Shown piece by piece: positions 8,255-17,172 of a stretch of DNA of 64,000 bases. The DNA lies in contig DBYX01000015.1 of assembly GCA_002311665.1 (NCBI GenBank), forward strand, positions 104,569 through 168,568, in the 5' to 3' direction. The DNA comes from Lachnoclostridium sp. UBA1175. Its GTDB lineage: Bacteria; Bacillota; Clostridia; Lachnospirales; Lachnospiraceae. How positions within the stretch are numbered: the stretch's first letter is position 1; every line of letters starts with the position of its first letter. A program made the translations under genes and the position numbers. The notes beneath the pieces are model-generated. The model saw only the letters and a list, made by a program, of their open reading frames with translations. It was not told the DNA's origin and made no database searches.

Positions 8255-10783
8255 TTATTGCACACGAATCGTGGCAACACTCGTGGTTGTGTTGCCCGTG
8301 CTGTCCGTCACGATGCAGCGCACCTTGTAGCCGTTGTGGGCGGCCTGCGTCGTGATCTTAAACGTCGCTTTCTTCGCGGTCGAGTTTGTCGAGTTCTTCC
8401 ACGCGGTCGCTCCCGGGGCCAGCGTCTGCCACTGGTACGTCAGCGTGCCCGTGCCGGTTGCCACCACCTTGAAGCTTGCTGCCGTGCCGGCCGAAACCGT
8501 CGCGTCCTTCGGCTGCGTCGTGATCTTCGGTCCCGGAACGGTCGCCACTTTAAGCGTCACCGGCATGGTGATCGTCTTCTTGCCCGTGCTGTCCGTGATC
8601 ACGCAGCGGAACTGATACCCGTCGTGTCCCGCCTGCGCCGTAATGCTGAAGCTTGCCTTCTTCGCGGTTGCGTTCGTCGAATTCTTCCATGTCGTCTGGC
8701 TCGGAGCGCTCGTCTGCCACTGGTAGGTGAGCGTACCCGTTCCCATCGCGACGACAGTCATTTTCGCCGTCTCCCCGACCGAAACCTGCGTGTCCTTCGG
8801 CTGCGTCTTGATCGTCGGTCCTCCCGCGGAAGCCACCTTGAGCGTCACCGGCTTGGTCGCCAAAATGTCGTCGTACGGATCCTTTATGACACAGCGCACC
8901 TTGTATCCGTTGTGTCCGGTCTGCGCCTTCAGGCTGAAGGTCGGCGTGGTTGCGTTCGCCGCTGTCGAGTTTTTCCAGCAGGTTGCACCGGGGGCCAGCA
9001 CCTGCCACTGGTAGGTCAGCTCCGCTCCCGCTTCCGCAACAACGGAAAATTTAGCCGTCGAGCCGGCGCTGACGGCCGTCTCCTTCGGTTGTGAAACGAT
9101 CCGCGGCAACACATAGAGTATAATCGGATAACACTGGTCAAAACTCCCGTCCTCATTGGTCGCTCTGTAATAAACCCAACTATCGTTTCCGAAGTCTCCC
9201 GCCGTAAAGCTGAACTTTGCTTTCTTTCCGTTCGCGCCGGGAACCGCATTTTCATCGCAATAGTACCTTGCAGCGGTACTGTAGTACCATTGGATCGACG
9301 CATTTTCATTCACTGCGGGGTGCGCCTCCAGCTCCACTTTCGCTCCGTAGTAAACTTTCACCGCATACTTCGAGAAATAATAGTTATTATCCCTTACATT
9401 CCTCGGTTTTGAGAACTCAAATTCCGGCACACCGCGTAAATACAGAGTGAATCCCGTTTTTTGGGTTACGGAACCGTTTGTCATATTGCAATAGTACTGG
9501 TTCATCGCCGTCTGCCTGTCCACAAGAACCGTCACCACACGCGGGTGACTTCCGGAGACAACCGGTTTGGTTATCGCGCCTTTCTGCATCCAGGTATACT
9601 CCGTGCCCTCCCGAGGCTGCTCGTCGGGATAGAGAACGAGCTCCGAGCCTGTGCCTGCATACAAGCTGAATGCGCCTGCTGGCCCGGAGGCGAATGTCAG
9701 ACAAAGGCTCACTTTGATCCCGGGGTTCCCCATACAAAACAGGGTACTCAACCATTTATGTGATGTCATATCCAGCGAAGCGATCCGGTTATCGTTGCAC
9801 CTCACCCACGTCAGTTTCGTTTGAGCGGACAGATCCAACTGCGTGAGTCCGAGCCCCTGACAGGAAAGCGAACGCAGTTCGCTCAGCGGTGCGAGCATTG
9901 CGGTGAAATCCTCAATGGGATTGTAACCGCAGTTCAAATACTCAAGATCCGGACAGGTGCTGAGATCCACTGTCGTCAGCCGGTTGTTCTCAAAATCAAG
10001 ATTGTTCAGTTCCGTACATTGCGAAATATCGAGGGACGCCAGCTTGTTATCGCCGACCTCAAGGGTATGCAGCTTCGAATTGTGCGTCACATCGAGTGAC
10101 GTCAACAGATTGCCTTCGCACTTAAGACAATACAACAGGGGAGCCGTCGAGACATCCAGTGACTTGATGAAATTGCCCGAACATATCAGGGCTCCCAACT
10201 CCGCACATTCGCTTATATCCAGCGTCTCGAGCAGGTTATCTTCCGCTTTGAGGTCATACAACTTTTTGTTGCTCCTCAAGTCCAGCTCCTGCATAAAATT
10301 ACATGAACAATCAAGTGTTTTCAGCTTAGTGCAGCGGCTCACATCCAGGTATGTCAGCCGGTTATCGTCGCAGAACAGTTCGTCGAGCATCGTGCATTTG
10401 CCGACATCAACGGACTCCAGAAGATTATTACTGAGACTTACGGTTACCAGCTTGGTATTCCTGCTGAGATCGGCCTTAGTGATAAAGTTATCGTCGGCCA
10501 CCAGCCCGGTGAGCTCGGTAAAAACCTCGATTCCCGAAAGGCTCTCTAAATCGCTGTCGATGATCCTGATCGTACTGACGGCCGCAATCTCACTGCTGCT
10601 GAGTTTGCCGTCACCGTTTGTATCGATCTCTCCCGAGACATATTCGCGGAACACCTCATCGGGAAATGTCGAGTCAATATCAATCCCGTCGGCGGCACCG
10701 GCCGGAATGGCAACGACCAGACCGACGCAGACCGCCAGAACCGCGGCTGTCAGCACCCCCACAATACCTCTGCGTTTTTTCAT
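8255..10783 (-). CDS. secreted LRR / Ig-like protein
   Basis: 842 residues from the ATG at 10783 (AGGTGAG about 5 bases upstream); an in-frame TTG at 10819 lacks a good box. After the signal peptide (MKKRRG..., cut near AGA-A) there is an EF-hand-like motif (DTNGDGKLSSSE, about 52-63). A long LRR ladder follows (about 70-335) with a Cys in most repeats (LFCDDN, LDCSCN, LICSGN, LKCEGN). Residues about 340-545 hold two weak Ig-like regions with EYTWMQ and SIQWYYS. Three canonical Ig-like modules end the protein. The layout is nearly the same as the gene at 10840-13611, so the two are likely an old tandem duplication. No anchor is seen. The product is probably exported and binds protein or glycan; this is not shown by the sequence. 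Confidence 0.87.
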   Translation of the reverse strand: MKKRRGIVGVLTAAVLAVCVGLVVAIPAGAADGIDIDSTFPDEVFREYVSGEIDTNGDGKLSSSEIAAVSTIRIIDSDLESLSGIEVFTELTGLVADDNFITKADLSRNTKLVTVSLSNNLLESVDVGKCTMLDELFCDDNRLTYLDVSRCTKLKTLDCSCNFMQELDLRSNKKLYDLKAEDNLLETLDISECAELGALICSGNFIKSLDVSTAPLLYCLKCEGNLLTSLDVTHNSKLHTLEVGDNKLASLDISQCTELNNLDFENNRLTTVDLSTCPDLEYLNCGYNPIEDFTAMLAPLSELRSLSCQGLGLTQLDLSAQTKLTWVRCNDNRIASLDMTSHKWLSTLFCMGNPGIKVSLCLTFASGPAGAFSLYAGTGSELVLYPDEQPREGTEYTWMQKGAITKPVVSGSHPRVVTVLVDRQTAMNQYYCNMTNGSVTQKTGFTLYLRGVPEFEFSKPRNVRDNNYYFSKYAVKVYYGAKVELEAHPAVNENASIQWYYSTAARYYCDENAVPGANGKKAKFSFTAGDFGNDSWVYYRATNEDGSFDQCYPIILYVLPRIVSQPKETAVSAGSTAKFSVVAEAGAELTYQWQVLAPGATCWKNSTAANATTPTFSLKAQTGHNGYKVRCVIKDPYDDILATKPVTLKVASAGGPTIKTQPKDTQVSVGETAKMTVVAMGTGTLTYQWQTSAPSQTTWKNSTNATAKKASFSITAQAGHDGYQFRCVITDSTGKKTITMPVTLKVATVPGPKITTQPKDATVSAGTAASFKVVATGTGTLTYQWQTLAPGATAWKNSTNSTAKKATFKITTQAAHNGYKVRCIVTDSTGNTTTSVATIRVQ

Positions 10784-10839
10784 CTCTCTCACCTGTTCCT
10801 TTTCACCGAAAACCCTCAATCCTGCTCACGCACACCGGA

Positions 10840-13611
10840 TCAATTCACCGTGAGCGTTGCGTCGCTCGAAGGTGTGCTTCCCTTGCTGTCCGTCACGATA
10901 CAACGCACCTTATAGCCGTTGTGACCCGCCTGGGCCGTAATCTTGAACGTGGCCTTCTTCGCGGTCGCGTTCGTCGAGTTCTTCCACTCCGACGAACCGG
11001 GCGCGAGCGTCTGCCACTGATAGGAGAGCGTTCCCGTACCGGTCGCCGCCACTGTGAAGCTCGCCGTTGCACCTGCCGAAACCGTCTTGTTCTTCGGCTG
11101 CGTGGTGATCGTCGGCCCCGTAGTGCTGACCGTCAGTGTCGCTTCGTTGGAAGTCTTGTCGCCCTTGCTGTCGGTCACGATGCAGCGCACCTTGTAACCG
11201 TTGTGTCCCGCCTGCGCCGTAAGCTTGAACGTGGCCTTCTTCGCGGTCGCGTTCGTCGAATTCCTCCATTCGGTCGCACCCGGCGCGAGCGTCTGCCACT
11301 GATAGGAGAGCGTTCCCGTGCCGGTCGCCGCCACCGTGAAACTTGCCGTCTCACCTACCGCGACCGTCACGCTCTTCGGTTGCGTGGTAATCTTCGGCCC
11401 TGTGCCGGACTGTACCGTGAGTTTTGCCTCCGCGGAGGGAACGGGCACACCGGTGCCGTCATTGACGATACAGCGCACCTTATAGTTGTTGTGTCCCGCC
11501 TGTGCCGTGAGTTTGAACGTGGCCTTCTTCGCGGTCGCGTTCGTCGAATTCTTCCACTCGGTCGCATTCGGCGCGAGCGTCTGCCACTGGTAGGTGATCG
11601 TTCCCGTGCCGGTCGCCGCCACCGTGAAGCTTGCCTCCGCACCCACCGAAACCGTCACGTCGCTCGGCTGCTTTGTAATCTGCGGTCCGGTCACGTTCTT
11701 GACCGTGAGCTTCACCGCCTTGCTCGGAATGAACCTGCCCTTGCTGTCCTTCACAATGCAGCGGACCATATATCCGTTGTGTCCGAGCTGCGCGTTAAGG
11801 GAAAATGTCGCCGTCTTCGCGGATGCCGCCGTCGAGTTGTTCCACTTGATCGCACCCGGCGCCTTCGTCTGCCACTGATACGAAACCGATCCGACCGCGT
11901 ACCCCTTGGTGGTGAATTTCGCGGTCGTGCCGACGGCAACCACAGCGCTCTCCGGCTGCTTCGTGATCCACGGTGTCACCTCCAGCGTCACCGGTTTCGT
12001 AAATACAAACGAATTGTTTTTCGCCTCGACAAGGCAGCGGAAGCTCCATCCGTCATAGCCGGATGCCGCCTTGAACCGCAGGACCTGAGAATGACGATCC
12101 TCCGAAAAAATCTTCCAGTCACTGTCCGGATCCTCCCGATACAGCCAGGTGTACTCCCGATCGTTCGGACCGGAAACCGACGTGAAGATCTCCACGTCAT
12201 TGCCGATCGGAACCGAAGGATCCGCCTGCTCATACAGCGAGCAGTCGCTCACTCTCGTGTGCAGACGAACGATGCCCGTCGCACTGTTTCCGGAGGCCTT
12301 CTCGATCGTGCAGCGATATTCATACTCGTTGAGACTGCTCGTGATCGGAACGTTCAGGATCCTGGGATAGGAGGTCGAGCAAAGTTTCCACGACCCGCTC
12401 GGCCTTTCCTTGTAATACCACTTATAAACGTTGTCGGACGAACTCTGCGCATCGGGATAGATATTCATCTCCACCGCGCCGCACACATAGCACTCCAGCG
12501 TCGCATCGCTCCCGGGAGCGGCGATCACCAGCGAGTGCATCGGAGTTCCCATACAGTTGATATATTTCAGTGTGGGGATATCCGAGACATTCAGCGACGT
12601 CAGATTGGTGTCGTAACAGCTCAATGTCTCGATAGCCGTCTCGTTCAGATACAAAAGTTTCGAGATATTGTTGCCCGAGCAGTACAGCTCCTTCAGGTTG
12701 CGGTTGTTGATCAGGTTCAGCTCCGTGAGCCGGCAATTCTCGCAGAACAGCCGCTGGAGACGGGTCAGTCCGCCTACGTTCAACTCGCTGATCAGCGTGT
12801 TGCTGCAGTTGACGACCTCCACCTCATACCCTCGGGTAAGGTCGATGGAGGAGATCGGATTGTTGGCGATGGTCAGATAGGTCATCACGGGGTTCTTCGT
12901 CACGTCCAGCGATGTAATCTGATTGTTCGCGCAGGAAAAACTCCAGATGTAGGGGCACTTCGAAATGTCGATCGACCTGAGCCTGTTGTTCGCGACATTC
13001 ACATACAGCAAATAAGGGCACTCACTGAAGTCCAGCGTCTCAAAGAGGTTGTTGTACAGGTAGATGTCCGCCATCTCGGGGTTGCCCTTGAGGTTGATCT
13101 CCCGCAGTAAGTTGTCGCTGCAGTCAAACCGGGACAGCTTGGGACAGTTGCTCACATCGAGATCCGTCAGCTTGTTGTTGCAGCAATAGAAGCTGTCAAG
13201 CAGCGTCAGTTTGGTCACATTGATGAACTCCAGCTCGTTGTACATGCAGGACAGATACGTGATCTTTCTGTTGTGGGAGAGATCCGCCGTCTTCACATTG
13301 TTGTGGTCGAACTCAAAGTCCGCGAGATTGTAGAAGATCTCAACACCCTCAATGCTCTCGATCTCTCTGTGCGTGATGTTGATATACCTCACGGCAGCGA
13401 TCTCGGTCTTGCTCAGCGTTCCGTTTCCGCTTGTATCGATAACCTCATGGACATATTCCCGGAAATTCTCGTCGGGAAATGTCGCGTCAATGTCAACCTC
13501 ATCCTCCGCTCTCGCTGTCCGCGTCAGGAACAGTCCGACGCACACCAGTGCCGCGGCGGTCAGCAAAACTGCCAGTAATACGCCCTTTTTGCGCTTGATA
13601 TATCCGACCAT
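10840..13611 (-). CDS. secreted LRR / Ig-like protein, first gene of the island
   Basis: 923 residues. AAGGAGG stands 6 bases before the ATG. Signal peptide MVGYIKRKKG... with cut near ARA-E, then an EF-hand-like segment (DTSGNGTLSKTE, about 60-71; weaker Asp spacing than its relatives). LRRs of about 21 residues run from about 75 to 370, again with Cys at the same rung (LSCMYN, FYCCNN, FDCSDN). Two degenerate Ig-like regions with YKWYYK and EYTWLY follow, then four canonical Ig-like modules (from about 555 to the end). The last three modules are so alike that DNA-level recombination between them is plausible. It is preceded by a near-consensus promoter and is probably the lead gene of the minus-strand island. 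Confidence 0.88.
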   Translation of the reverse strand: MVGYIKRKKGVLLAVLLTAAALVCVGLFLTRTARAEDEVDIDATFPDENFREYVHEVIDTSGNGTLSKTEIAAVRYINITHREIESIEGVEIFYNLADFEFDHNNVKTADLSHNRKITYLSCMYNELEFINVTKLTLLDSFYCCNNKLTDLDVSNCPKLSRFDCSDNLLREINLKGNPEMADIYLYNNLFETLDFSECPYLLYVNVANNRLRSIDISKCPYIWSFSCANNQITSLDVTKNPVMTYLTIANNPISSIDLTRGYEVEVVNCSNTLISELNVGGLTRLQRLFCENCRLTELNLINNRNLKELYCSGNNISKLLYLNETAIETLSCYDTNLTSLNVSDIPTLKYINCMGTPMHSLVIAAPGSDATLECYVCGAVEMNIYPDAQSSSDNVYKWYYKERPSGSWKLCSTSYPRILNVPITSSLNEYEYRCTIEKASGNSATGIVRLHTRVSDCSLYEQADPSVPIGNDVEIFTSVSGPNDREYTWLYREDPDSDWKIFSEDRHSQVLRFKAASGYDGWSFRCLVEAKNNSFVFTKPVTLEVTPWITKQPESAVVAVGTTAKFTTKGYAVGSVSYQWQTKAPGAIKWNNSTAASAKTATFSLNAQLGHNGYMVRCIVKDSKGRFIPSKAVKLTVKNVTGPQITKQPSDVTVSVGAEASFTVAATGTGTITYQWQTLAPNATEWKNSTNATAKKATFKLTAQAGHNNYKVRCIVNDGTGVPVPSAEAKLTVQSGTGPKITTQPKSVTVAVGETASFTVAATGTGTLSYQWQTLAPGATEWRNSTNATAKKATFKLTAQAGHNGYKVRCIVTDSKGDKTSNEATLTVSTTGPTITTQPKNKTVSAGATASFTVAATGTGTLSYQWQTLAPGSSEWKNSTNATAKKATFKITAQAGHNGYKVRCIVTDSKGSTPSSDATLTVN

Positions 13612-13668
13612 TTCGTCCTCCTTGCCCGATAACGCCTTTTCTTCCGAATTCTATCTTCTGAAATGTAT

Positions 13669-13687
13669 AACATTTTTATAAAATGTT
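13669..13687. promoter_or_regulatory. inverted repeat at the expected start point, candidate operator
   Basis: AACATTTT-TAT-AAAATGTT is a perfect 8-base inverted repeat lying 6 bases downstream of the -10 box at 13694-13699, over the expected transcription start of the repeat-protein island. The regulator is unknown. Being A/T-rich, it could also be a chance hairpin in the leader. Confidence 0.45.
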
Positions 13688-13693
13688 AATCTC

Positions 13694-13722
13694 AGTATAG
13701 CGGTAAAGGGGATGCCTGTCAA
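13694..13722 (-). promoter_or_regulatory. sigma-A promoter of the repeat-protein island
   Basis: On the minus strand TTGACA (13722-13717) is followed after exactly 17 bases by TATACT (13699-13694). It lies about 80 bases before the start of the gene at 13611. The -35 hexamer coincides with the loop of the terminator hairpin at 13705-13734. Confidence 0.8.
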
Positions 13723-13734
13723 GGCATCCCCTTT
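13705..13734. terminator. terminator of the ABC exporter operon, 12-bp perfect stem
   Basis: AAAGGGGATGCC and GGCATCCCCTTT pair perfectly around the loop TGTCAA. The T-tail is only three bases on either strand. It sits 40 bases after the stop of the permease gene (13774) and overlaps the promoter of the next gene. Confidence 0.7.
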
Positions 13735-13773
13735 ACGCTGTCCGGTACAATGAGCATATATCGAATTATATGA

Positions 13774-16086
13774 TTAATCCAGTGTTTTGAGCGCATCGCT
13801 CTTCGGGATCCGGCTTATTTTCCACAGCTGCATAAGCACCACCGCGACATAGCTCGCGAGGCCGATCAGCACCATCTTGACGTAGCACATATTGTCGATG
13901 CAGTACGGCAGGTAACCGCTCATGCGCTGATACAGATATGTCTTGAAGATCAGGCGCAGCAGCCAGCTGACCAGAGGCACCGCAAGCAGCAGGCTCGCGA
14001 GTACCACAAGCGTCGTTGAGACGATGTAAAGCCCGCCGATCTCGCCGCCCCGGAAGCCGAGTATCTTCGTCATCGAGATGCTCACCGAGTTGCGCTCGAT
14101 GATCTGCTTCGCGAGGAGGTAGACCATCAGGACGAACATCAGGACGCCGAACCATTTGACGGGCTCCATAAAGTCCGCGAAGGATTTCCAGAGCTGGTCG
14201 GCGAAGCTTCCGAAGGTCTCGCTGTCGAGGCGCATGTAAATGTTGGATTCCGTGAGTTCCGTTAGCTCCCTGTCCGCATAGTACCCGCTGTAGTAGTCGG
14301 GCGTTTTGTCGAACATCGTGTTGAACTCCGAAAGGTTCATAAACACCGCGAGCGACGCCTCGTAAGGGTATTCCCCGGCGACCGTGAAATCGTAGTGCCG
14401 GTCCGTGTACTTGTCATACAGACTGACCGAGTCGCCCGCGGACACATTGTACTTGTCCATAAAACCGTTCGAGAGCAGTACCTTTCCCTCCGGGATCACG
14501 GTCTTCACAAACCTGCTCTCCGGTGAGATGCCGTAGACCGAGATCTCGTCCGTCTTGTAGTCCTTCTTCGTCGTCTCGAGCGTTCCGATCGCGAACTTCT
14601 CGGCGTCTTCGCCGGCCTCCTCGGGCGTCTTCAGAATGTACTGGTAACGGCTGATGCTCGTGTCCTCGATGCGCTTCGCAACGTCCCGCAGCAGCGGCTC
14701 GAACATCAGGCCGAAAATGATGATCGCTCCCGCGAGGATGATGCCCACCGCCATCGTGATGTAGTTCGGCAGATTCTGCAGCAGGATGCGGATGCGGAAG
14801 CGCCACGGAAACGGGATTTTCCGCGAGAGTCTGAGCGCGCGCTTCCTCCTGCGCCCGGAAATCTCACGGCGCAGAAACTGCAGCGGGCCGATGCGCATCT
14901 TCCAGATCAGGATGACCGCGTTGATCGCGATCATAATGATCGTCGGCCACAGCGTCGTCGTCACGAACGCCTTCCGGTTCCAGAACGTCTCCACCCTGCC
15001 GAGCGAGTACATATCGTTGTAGATACCGACCATGAAGTCACGGAGCGCCGTGTAGCCGAGCACGTTGCCGGCGAGCATGCCCGCGAAAAATGCGAACAGC
15101 GGCAGTGCCATGTAATGCCGCACCATCTCGCCTCTCGTGTAGCCCGAGGCACGCAGCGTTCCGATGACCGCCGACTCCTTCGAGAGCGTGTTGATCGTCG
15201 TCACGGCCACGATAAATGCGAGCACGGCGACCACGATGTACAAAAATACGACGATCGCTGCCTCGTCGCCGTTCATATCCTCACCGGCGAACTGAATGGA
15301 TTTGTTCTCGTACGCCGGAAGAAAATCGGAAACCTCGAGCATCGTGAGCCCGGTCTCGCCCGCGAGCGCCCGCTGCACGATCTCCGTGTTGGTCGCGACA
15401 AGCTCCTCGCGGAGCGCCGACAGCACGGTCTCCGACGCGTCCTGCTGCGCTTTGTCCGTCTCCGGCTTCGTCTCATATCTCCACGCGTAATGGATCGTCA
15501 CGTGGTCGGACGCAAACGCGTCAAACCCTTCCTCCGACATCAGACCGACGCCGAACGCCTCCGCGTCGAACATAATATCCGCGTTGTCCTTGAACAGGGC
15601 ACTGTAGTTCGGGAGCGCCACAAGTCCCGTCACGGTAAGGTTCCGGCCGCCGACCCGGATGCGGTCGCCGACCTTGATCCCGGCGATGTTGGAGTGCAGA
15701 TTGTCGAGCGCGATCTCGCCCGCCGCCTGCGGAAGACGCCCCTCCGTTACCTCGGGGATGTTCACATCGCCGGCGCGGTAGACGCGAAGCGTGACCTTCT
15801 CCCCGGCATCCTCCTCAAAGTAGTCCGCGCGGGAGAGCTTCACCTTCGCCTTCTGCGCCACCGCCGAGAGAAACTCGTCATCCGGGCGGATGTTGAAGGA
15901 GAGGTGGCCGTCCTCGACGGCATTTTCCGCAAGATTCCTCTTATACGCCTTCGCGATACCGTCGTTGGCCACCAGGAAGCCCGAAACGACCGAGACGACC
16001 ATGGTGATGAAGAGGAAAATGACCAGGTATTTTCCGAAGTCTGCCTTCAGCTCGCGGGGGAGCCTCCGGTTCATAGGATTTCTCAT
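13774..16086 (-). CDS. FtsX/MacB-like ABC transporter permease
   Basis: 770 residues from the ATG at 16086, chosen for the AAGGAGG 6 bases upstream. The first membrane segment (about 19-40) is followed by a large extracytoplasmic domain. An FtsX-like block of three to four segments follows (about 275-395, including FLYIVVAVLAFIVAVTTIN), then a second block near 425-450 and three more segments at the C-terminus (about 645-765). This two-FtsX-domain layout is typical of full-length permeases that work as dimers with one ATPase. Its stop is followed by a terminator and its start lies 11 bases after the ATPase stop, so the pair forms a two-gene operon. The substrate cannot be told: lipoprotein release, peptide or drug efflux are all seen in the family. 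Confidence 0.9.
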   Translation of the reverse strand: MRNPMNRRLPRELKADFGKYLVIFLFITMVVSVVSGFLVANDGIAKAYKRNLAENAVEDGHLSFNIRPDDEFLSAVAQKAKVKLSRADYFEEDAGEKVTLRVYRAGDVNIPEVTEGRLPQAAGEIALDNLHSNIAGIKVGDRIRVGGRNLTVTGLVALPNYSALFKDNADIMFDAEAFGVGLMSEEGFDAFASDHVTIHYAWRYETKPETDKAQQDASETVLSALREELVATNTEIVQRALAGETGLTMLEVSDFLPAYENKSIQFAGEDMNGDEAAIVVFLYIVVAVLAFIVAVTTINTLSKESAVIGTLRASGYTRGEMVRHYMALPLFAFFAGMLAGNVLGYTALRDFMVGIYNDMYSLGRVETFWNRKAFVTTTLWPTIIMIAINAVILIWKMRIGPLQFLRREISGRRRKRALRLSRKIPFPWRFRIRILLQNLPNYITMAVGIILAGAIIIFGLMFEPLLRDVAKRIEDTSISRYQYILKTPEEAGEDAEKFAIGTLETTKKDYKTDEISVYGISPESRFVKTVIPEGKVLLSNGFMDKYNVSAGDSVSLYDKYTDRHYDFTVAGEYPYEASLAVFMNLSEFNTMFDKTPDYYSGYYADRELTELTESNIYMRLDSETFGSFADQLWKSFADFMEPVKWFGVLMFVLMVYLLAKQIIERNSVSISMTKILGFRGGEIGGLYIVSTTLVVLASLLLAVPLVSWLLRLIFKTYLYQRMSGYLPYCIDNMCYVKMVLIGLASYVAVVLMQLWKISRIPKSDALKTLD

Positions 16087-16097
16087 AGGGCGCCTCC

Positions 16098-16799
16098 TTA
16101 CCACTCGATCTCGCTGACGGGCAGCTTGTTCTCGTTAAGGTAATTGCGGCTCACGCGGCCGTCGCGCAGCTTGACCACACGATCCGCCATATTCTTCAGG
16201 GCGTCGTTGTGCGTCACCATGATGACGGTGTTGCCGTACTCCCTGTTGATGCGCTCGAGAAGCGCCAGGATCTCCTTCGAAGTGTTGTAATCAAGAGCAC
16301 CTGTCGGCTCGTCGCAGAGAAGTATGTCGGGGTTCTTGATGACCGCGCGGCCGATCGCCGTGCGCTGCTGCTGACCGCCCGAGAGCTGGGTCGGCAACTT
16401 GTGCCGGTGCTCGTACAGACCGAGCGTCTTCAGAAGCTCATCGACATCGAGCGGCTTCCTGCTCAGGTACGCGCCGACCTCGATGTTCTCCCGCACCGTC
16501 AGGTTGGGGATCAGATTGTACAGCTGAAACACATAGCCGAGATGGTCTCTTCGGTACTGCGTCAGCCTCTTCTCGTTCATATCCGCGGTCTTCTCGCCGT
16601 TGATCATCACATACCCTTCATCCGCCTCGTCGATGCCGCCGATGATATTGAGAAGGGTGGATTTGCCGCTGCCGGACGGACCGAGCAACACGCAGAACTC
16701 GCCTTTCTCCACCGAGAGCTCAACGCCGTCGAGAACCACCTGTCTGGCCTCCCCCTCACCGTAACTCTTCTTAACATCCCTGATTTCCACAAAACTCAT
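16098..16799 (-). CDS. MacB/LolD-like ABC transporter ATPase
   Basis: 233 residues. The ATG at 16799 has AAGGAG about 9 bases upstream; a start at 16820 would place that box inside the gene. All ABC elements are present: Walker A GPSGSGKST (about 43-51), Q-loop in YVFQLYNLIP, signature LSGGQQQR (about 143), Walker B ILLCDEPTG, and the H-loop MVTHN. Spacing and sequence fit the LolD/MacB/FtsE-type subfamily that energises FtsX-like permeases. It is encoded directly before its permease. Transcription starts near 17137 and must pass a riboswitch-like leader and a hairpin terminator, so expression is probably conditional. Confidence 0.93.
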   Translation of the reverse strand: MSFVEIRDVKKSYGEGEARQVVLDGVELSVEKGEFCVLLGPSGSGKSTLLNIIGGIDEADEGYVMINGEKTADMNEKRLTQYRRDHLGYVFQLYNLIPNLTVRENIEVGAYLSRKPLDVDELLKTLGLYEHRHKLPTQLSGGQQQRTAIGRAVIKNPDILLCDEPTGALDYNTSKEILALLERINREYGNTVIMVTHNDALKNMADRVVKLRDGRVSRNYLNENKLPVSEIEW

Positions 16800-16890
16800 C
16801 GTTTTCCGCTCCTTTTCCATGCTTTATATGACCCGCTGCCCGCCGAACGCGCCCGCGTTACCGCCCCGTCGCGCCTCTTTCGAACAATGA

Positions 16891-16920
16891 AAAAGGCGGT
16901 CGTGCCTGTGCCGACCGCCT
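16891..16920 (-). terminator. leader terminator in front of the ABC exporter
   Basis: On the minus strand AGGCGGTCG (16920-16912) pairs with CGACCGCCT (16902-16894), followed by TTTTTC. It lies between the leader RNA at 17037-17133 and the ATPase start at 16799, so it is well placed to act as the expression platform of that leader. Confidence 0.75.
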
Positions 16921-17036
16921 CGTGAATCTTGAATTCGTGTGATCCATCGGGCGGCACGCATGGCAGGGGAACGCCGCGAACGGACGAGGCACATTGCGCA
17001 GTGTGCTCCGACGATCGACCGACAGTCCCGGGCATA

Positions 17037-17133
17037 CATGAGTCTCGCATTTTAAAGCAAGCCAGGCGCGTTGCGCCAGGATGTTGACTTGCTGCTGAGC
17101 GGCTTAACCGCATCAGCTTGCTACTCCCTCATG
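17037..17133 (-). ncRNA. yybP-ykoY-like (Mn2+) riboswitch candidate
   Basis: The transcript begins just upstream at about 17137. Arms CATGAG (17133-17128) and CTCATG (17042-17037) close the element. Inside are GGGAGTAGC, close to the GGGGAGUAG that I recall as conserved in the yybP-ykoY family, a second helix AGCAAGC/GCTTGCT, a GCGG-TTAA-GCCGC hairpin, and GTCAACAT followed by the CCTGGCGC/GCGCCTGG hairpin. GUCAACAU also occurs in the E. coli alx leader as I remember it. The terminator at 16891-16920 follows. The class call is from recognition of motifs; a covariance-model search was not possible. Confidence 0.6.
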
Positions 17134-17143
17134 GATCGCTTTC

Positions 17144-17172
17144 ATTATAGCAACAGTTGAACAGCCTGTCAA
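17144..17172 (-). promoter_or_regulatory. consensus sigma-A promoter of the ABC exporter operon
   Basis: TTGACA (17172-17167), exactly 17 bases, TATAAT (17149-17144) on the minus strand: a perfect match to the consensus. The leader starts about 7 bases further on. Confidence 0.88.

Larger units (their letters stand above)
1..13611 (-). repeat. dispersed and tandem Ig-module repeats, about 270 bp each
   Basis: About 19 copies of an Ig-like module occur in six neighbouring genes. At DNA level the most conserved block encodes YQWQT, KNST and HNGYKVRCIV; on the plus strand it reads as recurring CTGCCACTGGTA and AGCCGTTGTG. Copies inside one gene, such as the last three of 10840-13611, are closer to one another than to those of some other genes, which suggests local gene conversion or slippage. 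Confidence 0.8.

Noticed and set aside
10618..13110. Long open frame on the plus strand opposite the LRR/Ig gene
   Set aside because: It is Arg- and Leu-rich with low complexity, has no ribosome binding site and is a complement shadow of a well-supported repeat gene. The same holds for 975-2321, 3097-4746 and 32563-34305.
1..13611. CRISPR-like repetition
   Set aside because: The repeats are about 270 bases, in frame, and encode Ig-like modules; there are no short direct repeats with unique spacers and no cas genes.
16796..17113. Small coding frame on the minus strand between the leader and the ABC ATPase
   Set aside because: It runs through the riboswitch-like element and the terminator, has no ribosome binding site and shows no protein-like composition.
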